Below are positions 26,560 to 38,450 of a stretch of DNA of 64,000 bases, in pieces. The stretch covers positions 63,356,580-63,420,579 of the forward strand of contig NC_085138.1 in assembly GCF_035046485.1 (NCBI RefSeq). The letters run 5' to 3'. This stretch comes from Aedes albopictus. Its lineage: Eukaryota; Arthropoda; Insecta; Diptera; Culicidae. The position numbers were made by a program, and so were the translations under genes. Position 1 is the stretch's first letter. Every line of letters begins with the position of its first letter. Under the pieces are notes generated by a model. The model saw only the letters and a program-made list of their open reading frames with translations. It made no database searches and was not told the DNA's origin.

Positions 26560-26720
26560 TGAAAAGAAATCCATGTACTCCACTGAGACTCGAACTCACG
26601 ACTCCCGATTCGCTAGACGGGCGCTTCTATTCCTTCAAGCTACGGAGTCACTCGACTATCTCCGTCGCCAGTAGGCCTAGAACTGAACTCGAATCCAAAA
26701 ATGTTTGTGTGTTATGTACA
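26560..26720 (-). mobile_element. tRNA-derived SINE-like fragment
   Basis: Read on the minus strand, a tRNA-like block contains an A-box match TAGCTTGAAGG (26632-26642) and a B-box match GAGTTCGAGTCTC (26585-26597), spaced as in a tRNA. The acceptor-stem pairing is poor and the anticodon loop is not standard, so this is a SINE head rather than a tRNA gene. Borders and target duplication were not resolved. Confidence 0.55.
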
Positions 26721-27381
26721 AAACTCATCTGCTCCCTTATTTTTGTAAGTAAGATGAATGTTTCACAGGTTTTATCGACCGGGGTGCCTCAATCGAACTA
26801 AGGCTATCCGAGAAGATTGCTGACAGCTCAGCAACATAAACCGAACAAGGTTCCTGAAGTTTGCGGAAGGTGGTGAAAAATGCGAGGTATAGATATACAC
26901 CAAAGTTGATCTGGTATTCCCTGAACAACTTGTTCCATGGACAGATCGTATTTAACAGAAGAACTGCCATTAGTGACTTACACGAGAAGTTATGAGCCTT
27001 GGTATGCTTATGTCAGATGACATGTAGAACAGATAGATTCTCATGAATATTGACTAAGTGTTCAGTCTGAGAATTTCTTCGAACTTTTCAATGATAAGTG
27101 TGTTACTTACTCCACGCTTGATAAGCAACCTTAACCAGAGTTCCCAGAAGCGATTCTGGAGAGGTTTCACCTCTGTCAAAATCATTAGGCTCAAATTATG
27201 CGTTGAGTGCATAGTGTAGAGCAATACACAAACAACGGTATTGAATTCGTTCCAACTTTATTAGGTGGCGGTTTGCTGATGAGAGGAAACAGGAAGTAGA
27301 ACAGAAAGAATAGTCATTTTGTAGGTTCATGAGATCTTCCGGATGAGCAATCCACCATGCTCCGGTAATTGTACGTAGCAA
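26721..27381. other. Sgsh intron sequence, no feature seen
   Basis: AT-rich intron DNA up to the 8-bp duplication CGTAGCAA (27374-27381) that marks the next insertion. No coding or repeat structure could be supported here. Confidence 0.4.
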
Positions 27382-28029
27382 CATTGGCGTATCTAGGATT
27401 TTTTCCTAGGGGGTGCCTGGGGGGTGCCAGTTTCAGTGGCTTCCAGGTTGATTTTCTTTTTTTTTTTGTGAAAAGAAATACCAATCCACCCTCAATTTCT
27501 CAGTAAATACAATAATGTACTGCGTCGCGGGACAAATTAGCCCGAAAATTTAAACGCGCTATATTATAAAAAAGCAGTATTTTTTTTTTAATCCGAACCA
27601 TTGTACTGACTTAACATTTTTTTTTGGAAATGTCTTCGGCAAGCCATTCTACTTTTTTTTTATTTTCTTTGGATTTTTTGGACTTGCTATTAGGTATTTC
27701 TTCACCAATTACTTCGAAAACTCCTTCGAAAGTTCTTTATCGTTCTAAATCGCTTATATAATTTAAATAAAAATTCTCTAGACAATTTCTTCTAGATTTT
27801 TTCAGTAATTATGTAAGGAATTCCTGCAGCAGATGATTTTGGAATACCTTCGGCATTTTCGATGTTACTTGCATTGAACATTTATTTGGGAATTTTATAA
27901 GCGAATCCTTTGGAAATCATGGAAACTTCTATTATTATTTTAAGAACTTCTTCCCTTGGAAATTGATTCGGCAATTTTCTTAGAGATTTCCTTCAAGAAT
28001 TTCTTTGCAAAAAAATCTCCGGCGATTCT

Positions 28030-28155
28030 TTAACCCTAAAAGGGGTACCTTCATGGCCTCAGTTTCGTCACCTCGCTGAGTGTGTTCCATCAAAGACGAG
28101 CTCTGAAAGGCGCCTGGGGTCCAATGGACCCCAGGTATCCCTTTTAGGGGTAAAA
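28030..28155. mobile_element. About 125-bp MITE nested in the hAT-like element
   Basis: The inverted ends are ACCCTAAAAGGGGTACC and GGTATCCCTTTTAGGGGT. The centre carries GGTCCAATGGACC. It is non-coding. A terminal T/A-rich duplication is likely but not resolvable in the AT-rich flanks. Confidence 0.6.
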
Positions 28156-28899
28156 AATCTGTCACTGCAATCACTTTTGGAATTCTTTCTAAATTTTCTT
28201 CAGAAATTTCTTTGAGGATTTCTTTGAATTTTTTTGTGAATGTTTGTGGAATTTTTTATATTTTCATCAGGAATTCCTCTGGTAGTTCTTATATGAATTC
28301 TTTTGGCAACTACTTTGAAAGCTCTAAGGTAATTTTAATACATTTTTTCCGGAAATTTCTTTGGGAATTTGTCAAGTAATTTTTCGAGAACTTCATAGGA
28401 TTTTCTTTAAGCAAGTCCAGTTGAGAATAAATGAATTTCCAGTTCAGCAATTTTCGGAAGCAATAAATTTAAATACATTTAAATCATAAAGAATTGTAAA
28501 AGTAATTATGATAAAATTGCCTGAGAAATTTGCAAAATAACTGAAAAAGAAATTGCTAAGATAATTAAGGAGGAATTGCCATTGAAATTAAGAAAAAAAA
28601 AATCCAGGGAAATTGTTGATTGCATTCCCAAGAAACGTAACTAGCTGAATATCAGTTTCTTAAACTAAAGTTTGCTTAAGAGTGGTTTGTTCCTCTCCTA
28701 TTAAGCTAAAATGATTGTTGGGTTCCAATGAAACTACCGTAGAAATTTTCAAAAAAAAACAACCATGCCGAAAAAAAACTCAAAGAAATGGCCATACTGC
28801 GGTTTAGCAAATACGGAGCCGTGTGTTCTTGAATCCCACACATTCATCTCTCATTTTGCCAATTAGCAACATTCTGTGCCTTCTAAATAATTACAAGTT

Positions 28900-31250
28900 T
28901 TTCCCGTACATTCCTATAGGATTTCACTAGAGATTTCTCTAGTAACCACCTGGGATTTCTCTGGAAATTCCAACTATTCGTTTAGGGATTTTTATTGGGA
29001 TTCCTTCAGCTAGAATTCCTTGAAGAAGGTCAAAAGAAGTTCCAGGTGTAATACCATGATTAATTTTTAGAGAAACCCATGAATTCCTGGATGAGTCTTT
29101 AGAGAAATCCCTGGAAGAATCAGAAATATCTTAGGAAAACTGGCTGGAAGAATCCCGGCAAGAATTTCAGAAGAAATCTCTAGAGGGGTTCCTGCAGGTA
29201 TCACAGTAAGAATTTCTGGAGGAGACCCAGGAGGCATTCCTGAAACATTAGAAGCAGCAGGAATCGTTTATGGAATCTTAGGAGGAGTCCCTGGATGAAA
29301 GTCAAGAGGAGCTCCTGGAGAAGTCCAACAATAAATATTTTGAGAAATCCAAGATTTTTTTTAGGATTTCCCAAGGTACTTGTGCAAGACTCCTAGGAAA
29401 ATTGTCTTGAATAATTCCAGCAAGTTTTCGAAGGAATCCCTGGAGAAATTCTCTGGATAATCCGTAGAAGAATTCTGGGAGGTATTGCGGTAAGAATGAC
29501 TGGAGGAGTCCTAGGAGGAATTGCTGGAAGAACCACAGCAGGAATAGCTTGAAAAATCCAGCTGAAATTCCTGGAGGAATCCCATGGAAAATTTATGAGA
29601 AAATCCGTGTACAAAATATCTTGGATAAAAAATCCTGGAGAAATCACCGGAGAGTTTCTGAAAAAATCCCAGAAAAATCTCAGGAGGTTTTCTTAGAAAG
29701 ATTCTGGGATGTATCACTGTAGAAACCTCAACTGAAATCCTTGAAGGAATTGCTGGAGAAAACTGTACAGGAATTTCTAGAGAAACCCCATCAGGTATGC
29801 TGGGGAGAATCCAAAGAAGAAATCCTTGGAATACCTAGAGAAGTCCCTGCAAGAAACGGTAGAGGTATTCTGGAAGAATCTATAGAGAAGACCCTGAAAG
29901 AATCTCAGGAAGAATTCCAGGATAAATTCGTATATGAATAACTACGAAGAATTTCTGAAGAAATTAATGGCAGAATCACAGGAGGAGTTGTTTGAGGCAT
30001 TCTTGGAAGAAAGCCAAAAAGAGTTTCTGCAGGAATTCCATGAGCATTTTCTGGAGAAATCTTTGGATAAAATCTCTGGAGGAATTCCTGGTGGAGCAAC
30101 CAAAGAAATTTCTGCAAGAATTCCAGGAAGATTGCCTGGAAAGGTCTCAGCAAAAAAAGCCAGGATAAAGCTCTAGGAGAATCCGTAGCATAATTTCGGA
30201 AGTACCACAGTTAGAATTTCTGCAGGAAGAATATCTGGAAGAACCGCATGAATTGCTTGAGCAGTCTCAGCTGGAATATCTGGAGAAATTCTTAGAATTC
30301 CGTATAGAAGTAATTTCTAGAGAAATCCTAGAATCAGCCATGCCATGGGGTATCTTAAGAGAAGTTCCTCTAACAAATGCCTGGAGGAATGCCTACAGTT
30401 CTCCTTGAAAGAATCAGTAGAAGTATACTGGAGGAATCCCTGATGGAATCGCAGGAGGAATTTCTGAAGGAATCTCAGGAAGGTTTCCCGAAAGTATTGC
30501 AGCAAGTATGCCAGGAGAAATCCCTAGAAGCACTTCTGAAGGAGTCCTAATGGGAATTGCTTGAAGAATTTCAGCTGGAATTCATGGAGGAAGGTCAATA
30601 GAAATGCTTGGGGAAATCCCCTGTGGAATTTCTGGAAGAACCTCTGTAGAAAGTCTTGGATATATCGTTGAAGAAGTGTATGGAAGAATCAATGAAAGGA
30701 TTTTATAGAAAAATCTCAGGGAGATCTTCCGGACTTTTTCCCGAAAATTTCCTAGTAGAATTCCAGGAGGTACCACAGTGAGAATTTTCAGAGGCAGAGA
30801 GATATTTCTGGAAGAATCGCAGCAGGAGTTGCTTGAGGAATGCTAGCCACAATTCCCGGAGGAAGGCCATTATAAGCGCCTGGAGGAATTTCATGAGAAA
30901 TTTCTGGAAGAATCTCTGAATGAAATCTCTGAAAGAATTCCTGGAAGAATCACCGGAGGAACTTCTGAAAGGATCCCAGGAAGATTGCTTGAATAATTCC
31001 ACCAGAAATTCTTGAAGAAATCCCAGTAGAAACTTTTAGAGGAACCCCTGGAAGAATTCCGAGAAGAATCGTAGTAAGAATTTCCATAGAAAACCTAGCA
31101 GAATTTGCTGGATCAATCTCTGCAGAAATTTCTAGCATGTACAACTAAGGGAAGATTATTGAAGAAATATCGGGAGAAATCCATAAAGGAAGCCTAGAGA
31201 AATCATTGTATGAATAGATACAAGTATTTCTGGAGGAATCTATGGAGAAG
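28900..31250. repeat. 12-bp minisatellite, purine-rich orientation, inside the hAT-like element
   Basis: About 2.3 kb of imperfect repeats of GGAATTCCTGGA type (GAATTTCTGGAGGA, GAAGAATCTCTGG), the reverse complement of the array in the gro intron. Frames through it give low-complexity peptides only. Confidence 0.75.
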
Positions 31251-31488
31251 TCTGTTGATTGTTCTGACCAATATCCAAAACGCCAAAACATACAATAGTT
31301 ATAAAAGTAATTCCGGGTGTGCTTAAGTTTTGTTCAAATGTGCCATTAATAAATATTGAAATTATTATGTGAAGTTTTAAATTTTAGGTGACTGTCAAGG
31401 AAAAATTCTAGGGGGTGCCAAATTTGTTCTAGGGGGTGCCAGGCACCCCTGGAACCCCCCCCCCCCTAGCTACGCCAATGCGTAGCAA

Positions 31489-33237
31489 ATTGGTCCTTTG
31501 ATGACATTTTTGCAGCAAATACTTAGTTTGTGTACCCCAGGTATCAGAAGACCGGCTCCAGAGGCACGTTATCCTCCATTTGGGACATTTGTGCCATCGC
31601 CAAAATAACAGCCTATTTCATCATCTACCTGAGGGAAAAGGAAGGAAAAGGATTTGGATGGGGATAGGGACAGGTAAGGAAATAGGAAAAATACCCTGGA
31701 AGAGGGTACTAACGCACAAGCGTACCACAATGGGTTCAAACAGAGCCCTGAAAAGGGCACTGTAATAACCAGGCTTCCCAAAAGTACCGCATCATGATAG
31801 CATTTTGATGGCTGTCACACTCTTATTCCCATGACAGCCTTGTGAATGCATGGTTCATGACAGCCCACAGAATAAAACTCATGCGACCTACAACATCACT
31901 GTCGGGAACTGCTCACATCGTCTGCTTTTGCTGTGCGTTCGTTCGCCGATGACAACCTCGGCTCTAGCCCAAACCGTCTCTCGTTGGCTGGACACGAAGT
32001 CAAGCATAACTTTTCAATCCGACGTAACTCGAGAATGTAAACAAATCCGGGTTTACTACTGCATGCATGATTCATAAAGCAAATTGAAGAATCCACATCA
32101 CTGTTTGATGATTTATTGCTTAATTTGTTTAACTAAGCATATTTTTTGAAACGACGTATCTAACTATTTTGATGTTTACAACTTTACTGATAGATACACC
32201 GTTTTGATATATGAAAAAAACCAAACGACGTATCTAGCCAAAATCAAAAGTAACAGATACACCAAACTGGCACCATACAAAAGCGACGTATCTGGCATGA
32301 CGTATCTCGAACCAACCCGGTGTATGTGTATTTTTGTCAAAATTAATTGTGAAAATGATATGGAATGAGTAGGTTTTATTCCTTACCTAGTGCGTGCAAT
32401 ATCCCTGGTGATGTTAAGCATGAAAAAACTTATGAAAAGTCTTTTTATAAAAAACTATTTTAGTGAAATGGTTGTCAACATTGACCATGAATTTACTCAG
32501 ATCAGTGGAAAAGTTAGATACGTCGATTTGAAAAATTATGCTTGAAGTGACGAAAATCGCTGCGCTCGGCCCGAGCATTTTACTTCTGTTGAACGTGTCG
32601 AGTATCATGGTATATCGCACGCTCAAAATTATCGACGCGTTTCATGTATTATGTATTTTTTCAAATAGAGAATATGTACCTGTAAGTCTTATTCTAGTAG
32701 AGTATTTTGCATAGCATTATTTTTTATTGGCATGTGAAATGCACTGCCATGTTTTCAATATAAAAGAGAGTTGAATCTCACATCAGTGGTATATTTTAGC
32801 CAGATTACAATTTTGACAAACGCTGGCACAAACTTCTTTTCGCCCCTGGGGCATCTTGTGAAAGGCATATCATGTTTGTAAAAAAATATTTGTTGAGCAC
32901 ATATTTTGTGAATAATTTTTAGCGTTAAGCCATGTGCTCCCGTGACAGCCTATGACACCCTTTACGCGACAGCCGGCTTGGTTAGCCGAAGATTGTCATC
33001 GCCATGCGGCCAACACTACTGACGACGTTTCCCACTCGGCTCGATACGGCTCGAGTATGCAACTGTCAGGCAAGCAGCCGAAGCAGCGGCTGTTTCAATA
33101 CATCTTTCGCTCATGCGTGTGCGTGCTGTTGGCGATACATTTCTCACTGATGGTGTTGCACACGGTAACGAGAGATGGTCTGCACACATAAGAGAGTGTC
33201 GATTCAGCTTTGCACGGGCTGTTGCGAGAAGGAAGTA
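31489..33237. other. Sgsh intron, mixed repeat remnants
   Basis: No gene is supported. Near 31.62-31.77 kb there is a fragment typical of mosquito interspersed repeats (GGATAGGGACAGGTAAGG, AATACCCTGGAAGAGGGTAC). At 32153-32310 four copies of GACGTATCT alternate with two of GATACACC. GACAGCC phrases recur near 31.83 and 32.95 kb. The region ends at the TA border of the next element. Confidence 0.45.
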
Positions 33238-34162
33238 CAAGGGGATGGCCAAAATGTTTGGGATAGGCAACTTTTTTTTCTCTCACAAAAAAGTTCAGCA
33301 TGCTATAACTTTTCATAGAGCGCATCAAAAAATCTCAAATTTTGACTGTTTGTCAACCTATTATATGTGCATCATTGGTACAAATTTGGGCTCGATTGAT
33401 TAATATTTCGCAAAGTTAGAACCGTTCGGGTAAAACACCTTTTTTTAGACAACACATTTTTGAGCTGTCATATCTCGGAAACCAGTAAACCGAATTGAAT
33501 GAAATTTTGAACGTACACTAACAATATGTAAATGCTTCACAAACTATTAAAACATAGATACTTTTTAAACGTTGAAAAAAGTTATCATGGATTGACACTT
33601 TTTGGACTTTCCTCGAAAAAATGTAATTTTTTTTACATTAATGTGAAAAAATTTTAGTGTTGATATCCAAAGATTTTCCACTTCTGTTCTCAAATAATCT
33701 CTAATCAGATATATTAGAGCCTATTTAGATTGAAGGAAAAACACATTTAATAATTTTTGTGTGGTATTGTTAATTTTACTTATTTTCCTGTATATGGGTA
33801 AAAATTTCAATCCGATATAACTTAATTCGCCGTGAGAAAATATTACATTTTATAACGTCGCATGAAGTATCAATATATTGTTGATAAACGTTAAAAAATT
33901 CATTTAATTTGGTTCACTGGTTTCCGAGTTATGGCAGCTCAAAAATGAGTTGTCTAAAAAATAGTGTTTTACGCGAACGGTTCTAACTTCGCGAAAAATT
34001 AATCAATCGAGCCCAAATTTGTACCAATGATGCACACATAATAGATTGACAAACAGTCAAAATTTGAGATTTTTTGATGCACTCTATGAAAAGTTACAGC
34101 ATGTTGAATTTTTTTGTGTGAGAAAAAAAGTTGCCTATCCCAAACATTTTGGCCATCCCCTG
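33238..34162. mobile_element. 925-bp fold-back element with TA flanks
   Basis: Long imperfect inverted repeats of about 300 bp. Each end begins CA(A)GGGGATGGCCAAAATG, followed by TTTGGGATAGGCAACTTTTT, and both arms include the phrase ATCAATCGAGCCCAAATTTG or its complement. TA lies at each border (33236-33237 and 34163-34164), in line with a Tc1/mariner-type passenger. About 300 bp of AT-rich unique DNA is in the middle. The open frames within the arms are mirror images and non-coding. Confidence 0.8.
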
Positions 34163-34655
34163 TACATTTGGAAAGCCTGGAACGCATAAAGCGAAAGAGA
34201 GCCTATAGCTCTTTACCACAGCGGGTTAAGAACAACAGAATATCCTGAAGATTCAGGTTTCTGAAGTCAGTTTCACTTAATAAGTGTTTACCGAATACTC
34301 GGAAACGCAGTTGCGCGAAAAGTGAACAGTTACATATCAAATGATACGAAGTTCCATAATCGGATTCACAGCTATCACATGCAAATGAATCAGCTTGCTG
34401 AATATTCGCCATGTGATAGCTGAGTCGGCAGTGGCCAGTCAATGCTTTGACCAGCATGCTGCAATTCTACTTAGACAGATTAGTTGGATACTTCGCCATC
34501 CGTAGAGATGGCTCAGCACTATACAATTTGGTTTGGCGACATGACTCCAAACTATTCCAATATTGTCTGTGTTGAGTGACAGCCCAGGTGTGAATCTGAA
34601 GCTTAATCCAACACTTCGATATCGGAATAGCTGGCTCAGGGCCAATGAAGTCATG

Positions 34656-34924
34656 CACTGGCGTAGCCACGGGGGGGGGGGGGGGGGGGGGGGGTTTTAG
34701 GGTTAAACCCCCCACCCCCCCCCCCCCCCCCCAGAGTCAAAATTTGTGGAACAAATTTTCAGTATAAAGCGCTTTGCGACGAAAAAATTTTTCGGCTGCG
34801 CCGCTATTTTCAAACTACGAATACAATTACTTATTACTGTTTACAAAATATAAGTGTCAAATCAAAAAAGGCATTATTGACCGCTGAAAACCCCTCCCAG
34901 AGACAATTTCTGGCTACGCCACTG
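34656..34924. mobile_element. 269-bp hAT-like MITE with a poly(G)/poly(C) hairpin
   Basis: The inverted termini CACTGGCGTAGCCA and CAGTGGCGTAGCCA (inverted) are flanked by the perfect 8-bp duplication AAGTCATG (34648-34655 and 34925-34932). Inside, a run of 24 G (34671-34694) faces a run of about 25 C with one interrupting A (34708-34732) across a short TTTTAGGGTTAAA spacer. The termini resemble those of the 4.1 kb element at 27.38 kb. It is inserted in the RNase H end of the LINE. Confidence 0.88.
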
Positions 34925-34961
34925 AAGTCATGTGATGCTCCAGTGCGAGCTAACTCATCAG

Positions 34962-35381
34962 CAGGCTTGATAATCCTCCTCGAAATCAAAAGAGTTTTGC
35001 AACATGCTCTAGAGCGGTGTTTTGCTTTTGCCTCGCCGCGAGGGAGCGAACGAAGCCCAAACAGAGAGGCAATAAAAATTGAGCGAGGAAGAGGGGAACG
35101 AAAAAAGAGCCGATGATTATTTTGGGTTTTTGAGTGTGATTTCCGCCTCGAGAGTCTTTCTTTGTATGGGAGTGGAACTCGCGAGAGCTTTTTGAGTGTG
35201 AGTGGACGTGAGAAACACAACAAGTAATTATGAGTGTTGGACGAACTCCTCGCTGTGCGGCAAGCTCGCGCTCGTTGCTGTTGAGGATTTGCGTTGTGAT
35301 TTCTGAGTTTTATTTTCACTCCTCAGAAAATCGTCAAAATCGCTTCCTCATTTTCTCGCGAGGGAGTTTCTGTCAAGCCTG
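34962..35381. mobile_element. 420-bp hAT-like MITE with 8-bp target duplication
   Basis: The termini are short: CAGGCTTGA at the left and TCAAGCCTG at the right. They are flanked by CTCATCAG at 34954-34961 and 35382-35389. The insertion interrupts the LINE RNase H codons for NELADE, and the target duplication repeats part of them. The interior has GC-rich and GA-rich segments (GAGCGAGGAAGAGGGGAACG) but no transposase frame. Confidence 0.85.
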
Positions 35382-37717
35382 CTCATCAGCCAATTCATTT
35401 CCAGCGATGGAAGAATGGTCAGGTACCCATACAAGGTGAACAGCGTTTGCTGAATTCAGCTCCTCGATTTGAGTTCGACAAGCGATAACTATCTTCGACC
35501 TGGAGTTGGCCGAAGCAAGTGCTTTAATAGCAGCCTGGCTATCTGAACAGAAGTATATTACTTTGCCCATTACGTGCTGCTGAAGTGCTGAATGCACTCC
35601 GCACATAAGAGCAAAGATTTCGGCCTGAAAAACGGTGCAGTGTCTACCAAGTGAGTAAGACTGATACAGCCTTAGCTCACGAGAATAAACGCCAGCACCT
35701 GCTCGACCTTCGAGAAGGGAGCCATCAGTGTAACATACGATGCCGTCTGAAATACTTCTTTCCAGATATCCAGATGTCCACTCTTCCCGGGAAGGGAATT
35801 TCGTGGAAAATGTCCTATATGGAAAATTACAAGCAATTGTAAGATCACTTGGAGCAAGGACAATTTTGTCCCAATTCACTAAAAGTGGAAACAACGAGGT
35901 GTGTGTTGAACTGCGGTTCACAGGAGTTTCCTCTAGTAGACCGAGTACCCGTAGACGGTAAGTGCAAGAAAGTGCCTCTTGTTTGAGATGAATGTGTAGT
36001 GGAGCTACGTCAAAGAGAACTTCGAGCGCTGCCGTGGGAGTTGAAGAGAACGCTCCAGCCATCGCCATTAAGCACATCCTTTGGAGTTGGTCTAACTTTG
36101 ATTGGACCGTTCTCATTTCGCCCTTTTGCCACCACACAAGACATCCATAAGCCAATATTGGCCGAACCACAGTTGTGAAGATCCATTTGATATACTTGGG
36201 TTTTAGACCCCAAGTTGTACCAAAAGTACGCCGGCATTGCCCGAAGGCCATACAAGCTTTCTTGATTCTGAACTCAATGTGAGGTGTCCAGGAAAGCTTG
36301 GAATCAAGAATGACTCCAACGTACTTTACCTGTTCAGTCACATCGATTTCAGAATCAAAGAGACGCAAAGTTCGAACGCCATTACGGTTTCGCCTTTCCG
36401 TGAGAAGAACAATAGATGTTTTACTCGGACTTACCGAAAGGCCATATTGGCGATACCAACTACCGGAAGGGCGCTTTGCATCAGGTCGAAAAGGGTGCTG
36501 ATGCACATACCAACTAACGATGTTAGGTAGTTGTCGGCAAAACCGTAAGTAGGAAACCCGCTATTATTGAATTGCCTCGATAGCGTATCTGCTACAAGAT
36601 TCCACAAAAGTCGTGTTAAGTGTCTTGATCAAGACTCCCCCTTGGGGGCATCCACAAACACTCAATTTCCTAATCGCTGCTTGACGATATCGGTTTTTCA
36701 GCATTTGGTGAATCTAATTGGAAAACATTGGCGATACACCATGACTTCGTGCGGCTTCCACTATGCCATCGAAAGGCACGTTGTCAAAAGCAGCCTCGAT
36801 ATCTAAGAAAACACACAAACCAGATTGCTTTTGAGCGAATGCTTTCTAGATATCGTAAACAAATTTGCATAAAAGAGTCACAGTGGACTTTCCAGATTGG
36901 TAGGCATGTTGGTTCACATGAAGAGGCACATTGGCCAGGTGAACATCACGGATATGATGATCCACAATGCATTCTAAGCATTTCAGAAGAAAAGAGGTTA
37001 AACTTTTATGTCTGAAACTCTGTATAACTATACAGTAATATCCCGCGAAGATTGTAAACATGTAGTTTTTTTTTCAAAACATGTTCGAAATGACTAAGTC
37101 CTTTCTGAAGCAAAGTAGGATAAATTCCATCTGCCCCAGAAGATTTGAAAGGAGGAGCAAAGCTATTTAGTACCCACTCAATCGAATCTATAGTTATACT
37201 CCGCGCCGAAGCCAGAGAAGCGCATAACTACAAGAAAAAACATCAGGTTCATCCGAATATGTAATATCCACACATCCGGGGAAGTGTGTGCTGAACAAGC
37301 ATTCCAGAACTTCCTAATCAGAGGAAGTGAAAATGCCTTTTAGAAAACGATGTTAGTTCACTCGGAAATCCTTAGCTATCGCAAGGATTTTGTTCAACCG
37401 AATTGAATTCACTCAAACTGGAATCAGAGATCAGAGAGCCTAGCGAACATAATGACGTCTGTTCCAACTTGTTCTACACGGTTTCCTGAGATTCGCCAGA
37501 TCAGAGTTTTACCGTTCCACCAAGGTGTTCCTCTTGTGGTCTTCACAAGCTTCACAAGCTGTAAGCACAAGCTTCTGTGGTGAAGGCCGTTAACAGCGTC
37601 ATCTTAATCACTTGAAGTGTCAATGGATGGTCAGTATCCAATGAATTTGGCCGCAAACAAATCAATAAAGAAATCCCAGTTGGTTGACCGGGTATTCCTG
37701 AAAGGTGAAGTCGACAA

Positions 37718-37959
37718 TGATTTTTCATAAGGGCCTAACTGACTTGATCGATTTCTCTTCGTCGACTCTCTCTTTCGCTAATAACTTGATCAAAACAAAC
37801 AAAATCATTATTCTTTTTGTTTCTATAGCAACATGTAGTCGTCTTCTTCGCATTTCAACCAAAAAATCTTTGGAAAACTCAATACACATTGTGTGATAAC
37901 ACAAAGAGAGGATCGATGAAGAGAACTCGAAAATGTCAGTTAGGCCCAAATTAAAAATC
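37718..37959. mobile_element. About 242-bp MITE with GGGCCTAACTGAC termini
   Basis: Inverted ends share TGATTTTT then GGGCCTAACTGAC, and the arms continue imperfectly for about 60 bp (CTCTCTTTCGC against the complement of AAGAGAGGATCGATGAAGAG). No certain target duplication was found. It sits in the 5' half of the broken LINE. Confidence 0.6.
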
Positions 37960-38450
37960 AGTGTCGAAGTTTGCGGTTCAAAAAAGATGTATCGATGGGC
38001 AGATAAAGATACTTCATCTGACCGTGCCAAATTGTCAGCTCATGACTAATTCTACTAGAGCAAAGCGTTAATTTTGACATGAAGGTTGGACGGTTGCCTA
38101 TGTTAACTAATCAAGGAGCTGTACTACCTAAGTACAACATCAAACTGGACTGACAAGTTAATGTCAGAGCTGCCCCCGATGATATGGTGAGCATTAGCAT
38201 CATTGCCAACAAGTAGCGGAAGGCCTTTTGAAGTGCAGTATGCGATGGCTTGTTCGAAAGCATCCGTAGGGTGTAGGGGATGGTTCATCATGCAGTAAAT
38301 AAACCGAACAATAAATAAACGTATTCCCTTTTGAGGTTTCCAACAGATACATCAATTGTGATAGTACATAAATCTCTGGTGGTTAGCTCAGAGATGAATG
38401 AAGCAACAATTTAGTTTGCCATTTCATTTTTTTTTACTGAAAGCAGCAAA

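Larger units (their letters stand above)
27382..31480. mobile_element. 4.1 kb hAT-like non-autonomous element with 8-bp target duplication
   Basis: The element is bounded by inverted termini: CATTGGCGTATCTAGG at the left and CATTGGCGTAGCTAGG (inverted) at the right. A perfect 8-bp duplication, CGTAGCAA, lies at 27374-27381 and 31481-31488. Subterminal CTAGGGGGTGCC motifs occur at both ends (three near the right end). 8-bp duplications and CAnTGGCG termini point to the hAT superfamily. No transposase frame is visible. The interior is mostly 12-bp minisatellite (27.66-28.4 and 28.9-31.25 kb) plus a small MITE, so it is an unusually long passive element, or one that captured repeat DNA. Confidence 0.82.
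34203..38450 (-). mobile_element. Degenerate LINE with APE endonuclease, RT and RNase H (I/LOA-like)
   Basis: On the minus strand, domains appear in order. Near 38.2 kb is an endonuclease block (LLVGNDANAHHIIGGSSDIN). Near 36.9-36.7 kb come RT blocks with FLDIEAAFDNVPFDGI and a CGCPQGGVL motif. Near 36.53 kb is GFADNY, the catalytic YADD/FADD box with Asn in place of the second Asp. The thumb (KYVGVILDSKLSWTPHI) and RNase H (CYTDGSL, CSDSQAAIKAL, VWVPDHSSIAGNELAD) follow, then a C-terminal C-rich segment ending CGKEL at 34203. Frameshifts and two hAT-like MITEs (34656-34924, 34962-35381) plus a third MITE (37718-37959) break it. It lies in Sgsh intron 1, in the same orientation as Sgsh. Confidence 0.85.

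Noticed and set aside
33238..34162. Two matching small ORFs (33113-33403 plus and 33999-34187 minus)
   Set aside because: They are mirror images from the two arms of the fold-back element, not a gene pair.
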